Origin: Oikopleura dioica
Taxonomy: Eukaryota; Chordata; Appendicularia; Copelata; Oikopleuridae
DNA: 64,000 nucleotides
NCBI GenBank assembly: GCA_907165135.1
Contig: OU015567.1
Location: 12,901,001-12,965,000 of the forward strand
Reading direction: 5' to 3'
Shown: positions 1 to 12,500 of the stretch, piece by piece
Position numbering within the stretch: the stretch's first letter is position 1
Layout of the letters: each line of letters starts with the position of its first letter
The notes under the pieces: generated by a model
Database searches by the model: none
The model's input: the letters and a program-made list of their open reading frames with translations, nothing else
What the model was told of the DNA's origin: nothing
Program-made: the position numbers and the translations under genes

Positions 1-261
1 ATATGGCGTCACCCAGCATCCTTATTTTCTTTATAACTCTCTCCTAAATTAAGCTTGAAAGCTTCCTTTTAACAGATTTACTTTCTCTTCTCTTGTTCAT
101 AGTAATTCCAAACGAAAAAAGTAAACACATTGACAACAAACAAAAAAGAGTTTATTAAAAGAATACAACTCCTACTGCCCGCAATACTTACCCTCCTATT
201 ATCAAATAACAAAAAGCTGTTCAACACGAGCGAATAAAAATAATAAAATCATGAAAAATAG

Positions 262-1807
262 CTAATAGGCATTATTGCAGGATTCTTTGCGCTTCGTCAA
301 CGGCAAATCCAAAAGGCAAAAATTCGCTCCATAAGGATCTTCATGATCGAGGCGCAGAAAAAGCCCAGTGATGTTGTAATCAATAAGAATTGTTGTTGGA
401 AGAAATGCTTTTGTTTGAGGACATGGCTCAAGTTGGTCGAAGATCTGTTGTTGAACAATTTTGCCATCCCATGATTCCATAGTTTCGGACGTAAGCGGGC
501 GTACTAAAAAAATTGTATTTTTGGTTCAGTATACTCGGCACCTACATGGTAAGCTGATGCCATAGTTGAGAGGAAAATATTCTGGAACGTCGGTTTTTGA
601 ACAATCTTTAACAATTGGTTTCCGACATTAATTCCATCCCCTATGCCCAAGGGGTACCTTTATGATTCGACGAACGATGATAATGATGGCAATCTACAAC
701 AAAATATTGCATTTTTACTTATCATTATAAGATACCGTAAAAAAGGTTGGTAATTCTCAACATTCTGCGCATCTTTTCAAGGTCTTCAATTGATTTTAGA
801 AAGAAGAGACTTCCCTCTTTACATTGATTATTGATTGTCAAGTTTTGGAAGGTGAACTCCATGTTCTCGTCGAACGGGATCCACGGCCAGTCTTGATAAT
901 GGAGATCCAAAAATACAACCGGATCCACCCAAATTGGTCGATAAGTTTCATTCCCTACTCGCTCTCTAGTGCATATAAATGGCAACTGAAAAAGGTGTGG
1001 AAAATTGTATCGAAAATAATTTGCTTACTGTATTCTGATGGGTCGGAGGATCTTCGAGAAAGCTCGCGGTAAGACAGTGTGGAGTTTCTACTGTAAAATC
1101 ATTTTTGTACGATACGCGTATCTCTTTGGTAAGCTTTGGAGAATAACAAAATGAAATTAATTCTATGCGTTTTTTTTTCAAAGTATTCCTGGAAAATTTC
1201 ATCCTCGTTCGTCGCTTGAAAGTTTTCTATGGAATAGAAAACCTCTCGGAGTTGATTTCTTAGATACAGTTAGAATTGGACTTTGATTTATCGCCTTACT
1301 TTGAGATGTATGCACCATCTTCTGCCGCTATTTTAAAATGAGTACTGTTGAGATATTCAATTTTGTTCCTCAGGAATGTTAGTTTGCCCAGAATAGCACG
1401 TCTATAATGTAATTTTTCGTTTTTGTTTTGTTAAAGAAAGGCTTACTTTGATATTTCATTTCGAGTATCTTGGGAGTTTAATAATGGAAGCTCCTTTTTC
1501 AAATAATTGCAAACCCGAACTGCGTGTTCTTTATTTACGTGTTCCCAGCAAAGAGTTTTTTCCTCGTCAATTTCATCCCAAACTTTTCTTTGGTATAAAA
1601 CACTAGCCATAGGTCTTTCAATTCAGTTAAATACCAAAATTTGATGCTTTTATCAATCCACTCTTCAGTCAATAATTGAAGTTGTCCAAAGATCGCTCTA
1701 GTTTTGTGAAAATTTCCCAGAAAGCATAAAACCGCGCTGAAGATTCCGCAAAGGGCAAAAATAATCAAGTACTTATTCAGTTTCACTTCCATTTCTGACC
1801 ATTTCAA
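262..1807 (-). CDS. Uncharacterised single-pass (type II) membrane protein, about 407 aa, with one frame break
   Basis: I do not recognise the family. A phase-consistent model has eight exons: 1635-1807, 1447-1602, 1300-1401, 1029-1258, 736-985, 658-693, 546-581 and 262-503, joined by small GT-AG introns (the first only 32 nt). The N-terminus has a short cytoplasmic stretch and one hydrophobic segment (about residues 13-32), so a type II Golgi/ER or plasma-membrane protein is likely. The C-terminal part carries N-glycosylation sequons (NET, NLT, NIT) and several Cys, consistent with a lumenal or extracellular domain. Exon 1029-1258 is one base too long for its flanking phases: the frame must shift in the A9 run (plus-strand T run near 1170-1178). 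The short Leu/Lys-rich stretch near the middle resembles the start of beta-3-galactosyltransferase domains only superficially; no DXD-type motif is seen. Confidence 0.55.
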
Positions 1808-4800
1808 TGTGAGATGAGAAAAATGAGTACTCTCTCACACGTGATGCTTTTTTTTTTAATATACGCAGTTCAAAGGACCAAAGAGCGAAATCAAGGATAA
1901 AGCGACGCGCGGAAGTGGCCAAACTTTCCCTTTTATCGTTTATTTCAAAGAGAAGGCATGACTTCTGGAGAGTTCTCTATTTTTCTGTAGCATTATTTTT
2001 TCTCGTCATATCTTTTTTTACTGTTGCTTGCTAAATGCAGTAGCATTTCCTGAGTTCTTAATTTGTCTGCGATCAACAAAGAATAAGTTGGTTTTTATTA
2101 AGCTTATTTTTCTATTATATATGGCCCATATGATATGGGCAATATATTATATTATATATGATCTATAATATATGAATCATATAATATAATATGATATAAT
2201 ATGATATATTCTATAAGTTTTATATGTATAGTTATACTGTAAAACTTACACAGACTATAAATTATTGTGTAACGACAAAAAAAACAGTTAACAGTACTTG
2301 GGAGACTGTGATAACTGTAATTGAAGATCGTAAATCGTGTTTTTCGCAACGGTAACCGTAAATTTCCGCAAATCAAAAGCACCCCTCGAGATAATGCAAA
2401 TTACTTCAGCTGAAAAGAGTGACATGATGACGGGGTGGCATTTTCAGATTTCGAAGCAGAAATTACAGAATGAAAAAAAATCTTTGAAAGGATACTTGAG
2501 GCACGCTCGTGGCACAGAATAGGCACTTGAGCCGAAACCCGTTACAGCCGGTCGCGAAGGACTGTAGCAGTTTCTCAGAACATTGAGGAAAACAACAACT
2601 ACAGTTTCTCACCTGCGCACACTAGTTCAAAAGTCAAATATGATCTGACAGGGGTGAATTATAAACATTTCGAAACTGTGTCAATCGATAAATACAACAG
2701 AACAGTTTAACACTGTATAAATCATACTGTATGATTCTTTCTAAAGCAAGAATATTCGGTGATTGCTTATCAGCGCAATTAGAAGTAATCAATCCGTCGC
2801 AAAAACGGATATACCGTGGACATATTCACGTAAGGCCGCCCTAGGGCCGTCCACAGTCTTCGTGTACTGATAAAAACTATCAGAAGAGAAATTCTTGGAC
2901 AGGAATTTAGAAATTTAAATCAATAAAGAGAGACTAACGAGAATACGAAATTTTTACGTCAGGTAATCTCATTTATACCACGTTTTTCTCGGTTTATATA
3001 AAAGCTAGAGAGCTTGAGATAATTTTAGTTTGAATATTTTTAGTTTGAGTTTTTTTTTTCTTTTTTTCGAAGAAAATTTTCAAGGTAGATTGAAGCTCAT
3101 TTGCCAGTTGTTAGTCTTCCTTGGTTTCCATTTTTTGTGAAAGAAGCTGTCAGAAAAGGAATAATGTATATTTGAGTAAAGAAAAAGATGGCTTTCGATT
3201 AAACAAATTACATCGGACTGACTTTTGCTAAATCCATGGTAACTACCCGTCCAGCCAAACACCAAACAGAGAACTTGTCAAAGCTTTCTCCCGCGCGTGT
3301 AGAGATTTTTTTCCATTTTATTTCCTCGAGCCCAGAATAAAAAAGGTAATGACTCGATTTTCATGCTCAGTAAAAAGTTCAGTACTGAGTTCATGTAGGA
3401 GTAAATGTTGAGTAAATTTGAGTTGCGTTCGATAAAGAGGCGTAAAAGCGACTTTTTGCGGTGGAAATGTAAATTGTAAAATTTCAAAGGCACAAGATCG
3501 AGGCAATAAGGGGCATCTCAGAGGACTTTTTCGAGAGTTGAAGTTAGTTTCATTTCAAAATGACAATGCTCAAGTTTGCATTTTGAAGTAGCCAAATTCG
3601 ATTTTGCAGAATAGTAGTGTGTCAGTATCGACGGAAGTACAACAGTGCTACGTGGAGATACATACGGATCGAAATCGCAAATAAGCAAATATCTCCTTGA
3701 CAGGTCCCAAGAAAAATCAATGCCTTCAGAGATAGCCGTGAGGGCGGGACGTTTTTAGCAACGTAAAAAATCGTTGCTGATTTTAAAAAACGCCTGTGTC
3801 ATTTTTAATGATGTATTTTTTTTTTCGCAATAAAGTCAAGGCGAAAGCAAAACTCGTAAAAGTAAAACTCTGAGCAGTCTTTTATTCCCTCGGGAAAGGA
3901 ACCATCTGGGGTTTTGATTTATTACCCGGTCAGAATTCAGAATTCTCAAAATTGTTATAGCAAGGGAGAGAAAACAGTTAATGGAGAATATGAGGATTCA
4001 AGTGGACCCTCGGTGGGACTAAGGACAAAAAACGATTTGCTCTGTGTCCACTTGAATAGATGAAAGATGTTAATGACGCTGAATTTGAGAATTCGCGCAC
4101 TACATTCATCTTTCGACAATTTTCAAACTGTAGTTAGGTTCCTTAGGTTTATTGTCGCCTCAAGAAATCGTCAGGAAAGGCTTTTCCCTCTGAGATAATG
4201 AATCGCTTAGTAAGACTCGAAGATGAATGATTCGACTCACTGATCGTAAAATTCTCATCGTTTTTGTCCCCCCGTCACTACTGATTTTTGCTGCAGAGGA
4301 GTAAATAACAAATTTACGGTGGTGTTTGCCGAGAGAAAAAATTGTAAACCTAGCTGCTTCAGTTCGATCAAAGAGAGCGGAGGAAATTGCGAATTTTTTT
4401 ATTACAACTTCGAAAATAATAAAACACCGTAGGGGTCCCAATTACAACGCTATTATTTGCCGCGATTTTCCATGAGCTCGGCAGTTATCATAACAAAGAT
4501 TCTTCTTTTCAACGAAAAAAAACGCTTTCCCAAGACTTTTTTGTCTAGAGAAATTCTAGATAATCGTCTAATCAAGAGGTTTTTAAATTTTTTTTGTTTT
4601 GCCCGGAGGAGCGCGCCGCGCGAATTTTTCGCCTGGCGCCCTCTCGTGTCTGCCCATGCGCTGATTTCACCACGCTTCACCTCCGTTTCGCCCACTGTTC
4701 AATAATTCGGACGTTTTATTTTTTTCTAGATTGCGAGACCGAAATCCGCGAAAAAAGGGCTACAAAGACCGTATCGAAGAGAGATACTGAAATACGAAAA

Positions 4801-4845
4801 TTGAGAGATAACATAAAGAAGCTTTGCCAGCTCCCCTAAAGGCGC
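1808..4845. other. Gene-poor interval upstream of the GAS2-like gene
   Basis: No spliced coding model could be assembled on either strand; the short open frames have no coding character or splice continuity. Besides scattered poly-T tracts, the interval holds one AT-only low-complexity patch (listed separately). The last few hundred bases before 4846 presumably carry the promoter and 5' UTR of the GAS2-like gene, but no clear TATA or other core element stands out. Confidence 0.5.
2110..2225. repeat. AT-rich, self-complementary low-complexity tract
   Basis: The stretch is almost entirely A and T, with repeated ATATGAT/ATCATAT words in both orientations, so it can fold on itself. It has no coding potential. 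It may be a degenerate microsatellite or part of an old transposon. Confidence 0.6.
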
Positions 4846-7800
4846 ATGCCCGGGGCGACTGGAACATCTGTGGCGGAAATGGAGCGACATGTGAATGAGC
4901 TATCCGATGAGGTGAAGCAAGAAGTTTCGGCGGTTATTAACGCGTCTGCCAGACAGTCTATCAGACCGTACAATACACAGGTAATAATTTATTACTAATA
5001 AACAACTTTCAAATTTCGTCTTTGAAATCCTCCTTTTTTACCCAGACGTGAGTTAATTCACAGACATTCTTCTACGTAAATTCACTCTCATTTTTGATTC
5101 TGAGATCAAAGAACATATTTCAATTAAAAATTTATCCGATGAGTTAATCCCCGGTACATGTGCCAATTAAGCGATTTCAGCCCTCTGTTGACATGGGCCC
5201 AAGCTTTTGGTCGATTTATGGGTTTACAAATTGTAAGCCCCTAATGGCTCTTAGATAGCTTCGAAAGTCGATTTTTGGCGAATATTGCCGAGCGCGCTAA
5301 TCGATGTTCAGAATGAATATTTATTCGCCATGAAGGAAGACTTGTCTGAATGGCTTCAAATTCTTCACTCAGGAAACGGCACCACAAAAAAGCTCAAACA
5401 CTTTTAGTTTGGAACTTCATAAAGACTCATCTACTGTCGCGTCCTTTGACGTCTTAGGAAATAAATCGCAGAATAAAATGACATATTTTTATCGATATTA
5501 TCGGACAGGCAAATACAGTTTGAAAGTAACTGTACGTCGATGAACAAACATTTGTGGTGCTCTTGAAAAGAAACGATAAACGCATATTCTTTCTTTCGAA
5601 AACTTGAAACTGGAATTCTCCTCTGCAAACACGCGAATACAGTGACGCTGCATGCCGAAGAGTTCAAAATGACGAACCCAGAGCATCCCTCGTTGACGAA
5701 AGTCAAGGTGCCGCAGAATTGTGTGAAGTTTAACGAGGTAAATAATTAAAAATCAGGCCCGGGCATATCTTTATTTTCCACACTTGTCTGTAAATTATTG
5801 ATTGATCAAGTTCACTTGGCAGTTGTTTATTCCGTATTTAATTGAGCTACGTACAGTAGCAGAATACTGTATTTAATCTGTATTCTTACCTCGCTTTTTG
5901 ATGAGAACTTCCTTCCTTGGATTGTTCAAACAGTATTTTTTTTTGTTTGAAGCATTGAAAGTTGCGGATATCCTCTTTCTTTCCATCTGGGACGTGAAAT
6001 TGCCCCCTAGGCGCGAGCCCTACTTGTTCAAAGATAGCCTCTTCGGTATTTACCCAGCGAGGATAAGCGCATCTGTCACAAAACGATGCATAATTGATAG
6101 TAGTTACAGTAGACGAAGGGAGCTTCTCTGTGGGTGACAGTATGTTGGGTCGGCTCCAGCTCGTTTTTAAATTTTAAATAATGAAACTGCGGTTCAGATT
6201 TCACGTCTATCTCCCTTTTCCATTCTCTTTTTGTTTCGATTCGTACAAAGCCCGGGGGAATCCAAATGATCCAAAAAGCCAAGGTCATGTGGTCCGGCGC
6301 CGGTGAACTCAGCCGGCAAAAGACCGATGAATATTTCATCTAAGAGCCGGATTTGAAAATTCACATTTAGGGCCGACATGTCAAAGCAGAGTCGTTCTTC
6401 GCGCGTGACAACGTTGCGGTCTTCATCAAGTGGTGCAGGGAAGAACTTGGCATTTCGGATATCATCATGTTCGAAACTGACGATCTCATATTGAGGAAGA
6501 ATGAGAAGAACTTTATCCTTACACTTCTCGAGGTACTGAAATCATGGAAGAGTACGAATTTCAACGAATATTTTAGGTTGCTCGACGAGGTGCAAAATTT
6601 GGAATGGAGGCACCAACGATCGTCAAACTAGAACAAGAAATTGAACGCGAAATGAGAATCGATGCGGGCGAAGTTGAAAGCGACTATTCCGATTATGAAG
6701 AGCCCGAACCAGAGCCGCAGAAAGTTGCGATCGACTTTAAAAGCCTGGATGAAATGGTAATTATGATCTTTGCCGATTCGCCAGATGAGGGATGCGCGGG
6801 TAGATTTCTCATGGGAATTGGTGAACTCTCGGTTCGGTCATTATTAACGCATTATTTCTAAAGGTGCAATATTATCTTGGACTTTGTACTTGCCCTACGA
6901 TGTTTTCGTTGACGAAAGTGGGAGATGGAAAGTATCGAATTGGAGACTCAAAGGCTTTGATCTACATGAGAGTAAGCAAATCTCTGTATTCTACAGTTTC
7001 AACCATTCTTAGATTCTCCGAAATCACGTGATGGTTCGAGTTGGTGGAGGCTGGGACACGCTAGAAAATTATTTGAACAAACACGATCCATGTCGGTGTC
7101 AACGCCATCGCCAGGAGAAACACATTCGTCAGGTAAAATTATCGGTATTATTGGTTATTTATAATATTGGACGATCTCCAAGCAAGAGATGAGTGATCGA
7201 GCTCCGATAGAACTGAAGATAAACCAGTTTGATGGGGAGTGTTAGTAATGGAGATAAAATAAGATTAGCCCTTAGAATCTCGCTCGCTAAGATTGTTCGG
7301 GTATTGAGAAGGGATGAAAGGGGCTTATATGGATTTTATAGAAACTTTCTGGATCAACGACGCGTCTTAATCAAACTCTCTCCCCTCAAGCGACGACCTC
7401 TTCAAAGTCATCGTCGCGGAGGGGGTCAAGGGCCTCGCTCGCGGCGACACTGTCGACATCGACGCCCTCGCTAAATGCGTCGAGGCCTGTAAAGACTATA
7501 ACAAGACCGAATCCCATCGGTCTTGAAAAGCCAAAAGATAGGCGCAGCTTGCCTGCTAGACCCGCAACGGCAACTCGACCGGCAAGGCGCTCGAGTGTGT
7601 CGTCCGAGTACTCGACCACTTCCGTGTCTGATAGACTCGGTCCTCCTAGGAAACGGCTTACGAAAACAAAACCTAAATCAAAACCCAAACTTCAACCTCA
7701 ACCACCACCAAAATCGAGTCTCGGGAGAAGTTCCTATAACAGTAAAACTCTGGGCGGAAGTTTCAGTGCTCGAAATAAAGTTAAAACAAAAACACCATCA

Positions 7801-9205
7801 ACCCCGGCTTTTCGGCCGTATTCAACCCTTCCTCGAGTAAGAACCTTAACACCATGCATCTTTTCTCTCACCCTAACCCTAACCCGTATGTCAATTTCTC
7901 GCAATTAGGGACATACAGTAACAAGACAGTAACAAAATCACTCGACGACTAATAAGCTAAACAAAGGCCGATTCCACTCGAAAAGGCAAGTTCAAATCGA
8001 AAAGCGTGACCAACCTGATCGAGGCGAGCTTTGGCGTCTCGCCAAGCTCTTCCGTATTTGATCGGCTGTATTCGAATTCTAACAGGCGAACGCGCTCACC
8101 AAAGACCGAGACGCCGGAAAAAGAGGTTCCATGCCTTGTGTTCTTTTCCGTAGCACAGTTTGATTTCAGAACTAATCCCAGTGCACAAATCTCACAAAAA
8201 TATGCTGATTCCTTGTTCAAGAGTTGATAGACTCGCTCAATCATGAATGATTCAAGATTAGAATAGAATTATCATCAATTAACATGTAGATTTGCATGAA
8301 AATACCGATCTCACGGGCACTTCGCTTATGTTAACATTTTCTTTAGCACTTCATTATCGAGCGGCACGAAAAAGGACACGTTGTGAAAGAAGTCAAGGGT
8401 ACGCCGTCTAGCGTCAAATCCGATATTGCCAAGGAAAGACGGCGAACGACAAACAATTCCAATACTCCAACGCGTTCTCCTGCCACTGCTCGACGCAACG
8501 TCAATCTAAACCAGTCGTTGCCTGTCGACCGCTCTTCTGTAGAGCGCAGTAGGCCACTGAAAGGCGACAGTAACTCTGCGAGTAGAATGAAAAAACATCG
8601 CAGTCAAACTCCCTCTCGCTCTAGAATCGGTTCATCGACCCCGCCGCGCTCATCCTCGGCGACGCCTTACTCGACTCCTATGACCGCGAAAACGCCGAGG
8701 ACAAAACGGCTGACCTCGCAGGAATCCATGGCACCTGGAAAGAGCTCCGGAAAGACGTCTCGTGAATCGAGCCAAGACCGCAAGGTCAACATGAAGGTCT
8801 ATCGCGACGATAGACTAACACTAGAAGATCTCGGCTCGTCGACAAAAGACGAGAAAGCTCCAACAAAAAGGCCAAAATCCGCTGCGGAGATGGCGCTCCA
8901 AAGCTTATCTGTGTCTTTGCATGGAGTTTCGGGGGAATTAGTCAAGCCCAGAATGGAAGCGAGGCCAGGATCGGCTAGGAGTAGAATACCCGTCCCGGTT
9001 GGGAGGAGGGTCAACACTCGAAGCCCTTCGCCATTCTTCAGGTTTGAAAAGTCTGATTTATTAAGCGTAACACACTTTTAGCAATGAATCTCCCGAAAGA
9101 GCTGATTCTGGAATAGACATTTATAACGATTTCGAATCTCCGACAAATACGATGCGTCGTCAACGCGCTGCCGAGGCAACTCGCCCACCAGACATCATCG
9201 AGTGA
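4846..9205 (+). CDS. GAS2L: GAS2-like actin-microtubule linker (CH + GAR domains), about 801 aa
   Basis: Eleven exons: 4846-4980, 5312-5372, 5571-5737, 6371-6532, 6577-6756, 6864-6971, 7013-7132, 7342-7836, 7967-8125, 8347-9041, 9082-9205; all phases agree. The calponin-homology domain spans about residues 46-190 ([42 protein letters not shown]). The GAR domain follows at about 230-300 ([38 protein letters not shown]). After it come about 500 residues of Ser/Arg/Pro-rich basic sequence, as in GAS2L1/L2/L3 tails that bind microtubules and EB proteins. In the known family, CH binds F-actin and GAR binds microtubules, so a cytoskeletal cross-linker is expected. The start is the first ATG that opens the conserved N-terminus (SIRPYNTQ). 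The second intron (5373-5570) appears to begin with GA. Confidence 0.92.
7870..7885 (+). repeat. Short telomere-like CCCTAA repeat inside an intron
   Basis: ACCCTAACCCTAACCC, about two and a half units, lies in the 7837-7966 intron of the GAS2-like gene. It is too short for an interstitial telomere and may be chance or a scar of DNA repair. Confidence 0.6.
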
Positions 9206-9431
9206 GTCCGGAAGAAGCTCACAGTAGTCGTCCCTTTGCTGCTCAATCTCCGTGTTATATTAGCGCTAGCTGTGAATTACTGTAACTGTACGAGTAGTAG
9301 TCACCAAACAAATATTCCACGACAATTCTACGATTCCGAAAAAAAAAATGTTAGCGACGAAGAAAAATCCGCCTATCCACTTGTGTATCATACTTTTCCA
9401 ATTTCTGTACTTCTGGACAAGAGTTTTTCTA

Positions 9432-9446
9432 TTTATTTTAAATAAA
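9432..9446. terminator. Back-to-back poly(A) signals shared by two convergent genes
   Basis: TTTATT (9432-9437, AATAAA on the minus strand) and AATAAA (9441-9446, plus strand) sit three bases apart in the 345-bp gap between the stop codons of the GAS2-like gene (9205) and the ZAK-like kinase (9551). One small element can thus serve both 3' ends, and the 3' UTRs are expected to overlap slightly. Confidence 0.6.
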
Positions 9447-9550
9447 GCTTTGAGCTTTTTAAATTCATAATTTCGAGCAACAGTGTTTGTTTTCTGGCAA
9501 GTAGGGTTTATCATTATTGTTGTTGAAATTTTTTGATCGTTTTTGAGATG

Positions 9551-12500
9551 TCAAGTCGGAGGTTTGATCCTGGACGAGAGCGGCTTACAGGCTGTGTTTC
9601 TGGGGCTCCGTGTCTGAAATTTCTTTTTAATAATTAGTCGGTTTTGTTGAAACTTGCCTTGTTTGGATTGAAGTTCTGCCGGGGCCTTTTAAGAGAATGG
9701 AACTGTTATGAAGAGCTTCAAAGTTTGGCGCCGCCTGAATTTCGGTTTTAATAATTGTATCGAATATACTCGATTGTGACTTTGAAAGCGTGCTAAGAGT
9801 GTGTTGTAAAAGAAACCTGTCAATACCTGATCGTGAGGTCGCGAATGCTTTCGACGCTGCTGTGACGGGACATGGTAGGAAGAAACGTGGTAATACGGGC
9901 TATCGGAGCATTCGGAACGGACATCGTCTTGATCGGAGCTAAAATGAATTACTTAGAGGGCAAATTTTTAATTTATCGAACAGAGGCTATCTTTGAATTT
10001 TTTGAAATTATCGAAAACGCTGTTAGTTGCACCCATGCGAACCTATATTGCGAAGCAGTATCGAAGGAAGTAGCTTGTCGGCAGTGCTCAATTTTAGGTT
10101 TTGGCCTTGGCGAAAGACCGAATGTGAATTTATTTTCAGAGTTGCTCATCGGGCCTGCTGAGCGTGGCGATGTAGGAAGATTACTGTAGTGATCGAGTGA
10201 GTGGCGGCCGCTCATCCCTGACTTAGGGCGGTTGGAAGGGTCAGAGGGGAGGCGGCTGATGCCTCGATGGCCCACATTCCCTATTTCCGCACTAAACACA
10301 TGCATCATACTCTGTTGACAGCGAGCAATAAATACCTCGAGACAAACTTCTGATTTAGAGATATGTTCTTTGTTTCGTTTAGATCGAGCATTGGCTGATG
10401 GTGTGGCTGGTTCTTCGTCAAATGAGCTCTATCTTCAATCAACTGTAGTTGTGGAGCACTGATATTTCGTCTCGCCTAAACGTCAGTCGTTCTCGGTAGT
10501 GAAAATTTCAAAATACCTTATCCGCCGATTCCGGTCTTATTCTACCGAGAGAGGTTAGCTGTGGAGGCTGCGACGAATTCAGCGAGTTTCCTGATGATGA
10601 CTTTCGTAAGCGAGTGTCATCAACATCAAGATGTAATGAACTCGATGATCTTCCAGACGATGAAGAGATTTTGTTGACTTTTCGTTGGAAGCGCGGCGAA
10701 ACCGTACTGAAATCAACAATGAGTTTACCGCAGCTTAAAACACTGAACGCTTAGAGGATGAATGTTTGAGGATTATCGAAGAGAAATTGACTTGTAAAAC
10801 ACGTATTTCGCGCTCATTACTGAGTTGGCTTTTCAAAGAGCGCTCATCATCGCATTGTCAGCTCCTTATTTCATCACATAAGTTTACCTAGATCAAATTC
10901 CGTACATTTTTTACCCAAAGAGTTTCAGTTATTTATCTTGATAGAAAACCCGCTTTCATCAAGATAAATTTGGTATCAAGGCCTAAAGTACTTTCCAGTG
11001 CACGCGGCACTCAAGTACTTTACAGCCTACGTGAAGTATCACAGATGATATCACGTAAAGGGAGGACCACCAAAGGTTTTTGACAAGCAAAAACTTGGAA
11101 AATATTTTCTTATAATTGCCTTGGTGGTGTGATTCTCGAACTTAGCGGGCGGCGTTCTTCTAGAGACGTTCGTCTGATCATTTCTAACCTGGACTCATGA
11201 GCGGGCTTCCGATAGCCGACAGGGTTGTCGCAAGAGTGTCTCTGGTGAACGCGCGAAACTGCTTCTGAATCCGAGTCGTCGGACATGAGCCGAATGTCTG
11301 AATAGCCAGTTCCATCGTGTCCTGGGCGGCAATTCGTCCGTCTCTTATGTGATATTCGTTGTGAATACTCTTAAATTCATGGCTAGCCAGCTTTCACAAC
11401 AAAGAAAAATACCTGAATCCCCTCCAGATTCATATCCAGACGGACTAGGCAGAATCTCATCTGGCTGAGAAGAGCTTGGAGTAGTTGGGATCGACGTAGA
11501 CGCTGATGTTGACATAGACGAAGTCTCGCAAGCTAAGCGCAATAATAAAGTACACTGATTTTCAAGTGGGTACTTACATCCTTGATTAGGGTCATCTTCA
11601 GATTGTATAGACGCAATGGAATGTCTCTCCAGAATCACATCGTGGTCTTATCAGTGATCTCGCACAAGTCTAGCATCGGCTAGGGGCCTAGACTCGAGGG
11701 CTTCAAGTGGGTTTTTATTCTGCTGGAGTGATAGATCCTTTCCTGATAAATCGCCAGATGGGCAAATTGTACTACGCCCACTGCCAAAGCTACCATTGCT
11801 TATGTTCGATTTGAAACTGTCAGGTGGTGATCCTCCGATCGTCGAGCTTCTGTACGATTCTGTTGGACTTATGAAGAAGTCTGTTTGTGAACCCTTGTCA
11901 CGTGTGATGGGACCTAAAACAAAATAACCGCAAGCTCGATAATACTCAAACTAGGAAGTTGGTATCTTACCGCAGTTGACCTGGACTCTGACCCCGCGTT
12001 TTGGCTTGTTGAGTATATTTTTCAGTTCTTGTTCGAGTAGACGGACTTGTTGTTGAAGAAGGCCGACTTTCTGTTGGAGACGCTCTTCGTTTGGAGAATA
12101 GCCTGGTTGAAAGATTTCCGGAGAATTGCAGGAGACTGTATTGAACTGTGTCATGTTGGCAGTGGAAGAACAAGGTGACATATTCGTCAACATATTTAGC
12201 CCTCTCGAGACAGCAGCATCTTTCCCTAACAGGGTCAGATTGTCATGTGATTGACTTTTGGAATAATCTCCTGAAGCGTTCTCGATCACGCGGGGTTCAG
12301 TCCCTTCTGGACCCTTGATTATTGCGCGAGCTTCATTGTAAGATATCGTCTCATTAGAAGTACTCGTTTGCCTAGAAAACTTGCAGAAGGGTTTTCCATT
12401 TCCCATGCTTTGTGCTTGAAGAATTTCTTCGATTTCTTTCGGCAACATCACAGCTTGGTTTTCTCCAGTCTGAGTGTTTCCGAGAATTCCAAGCGAAGTC

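Noticed and set aside
262-1807. Beta-3-galactosyltransferase
   Set aside because: Type II topology and one short Leu/Lys stretch are suggestive, but there is no DXD-like motif or C-terminal EDV block.
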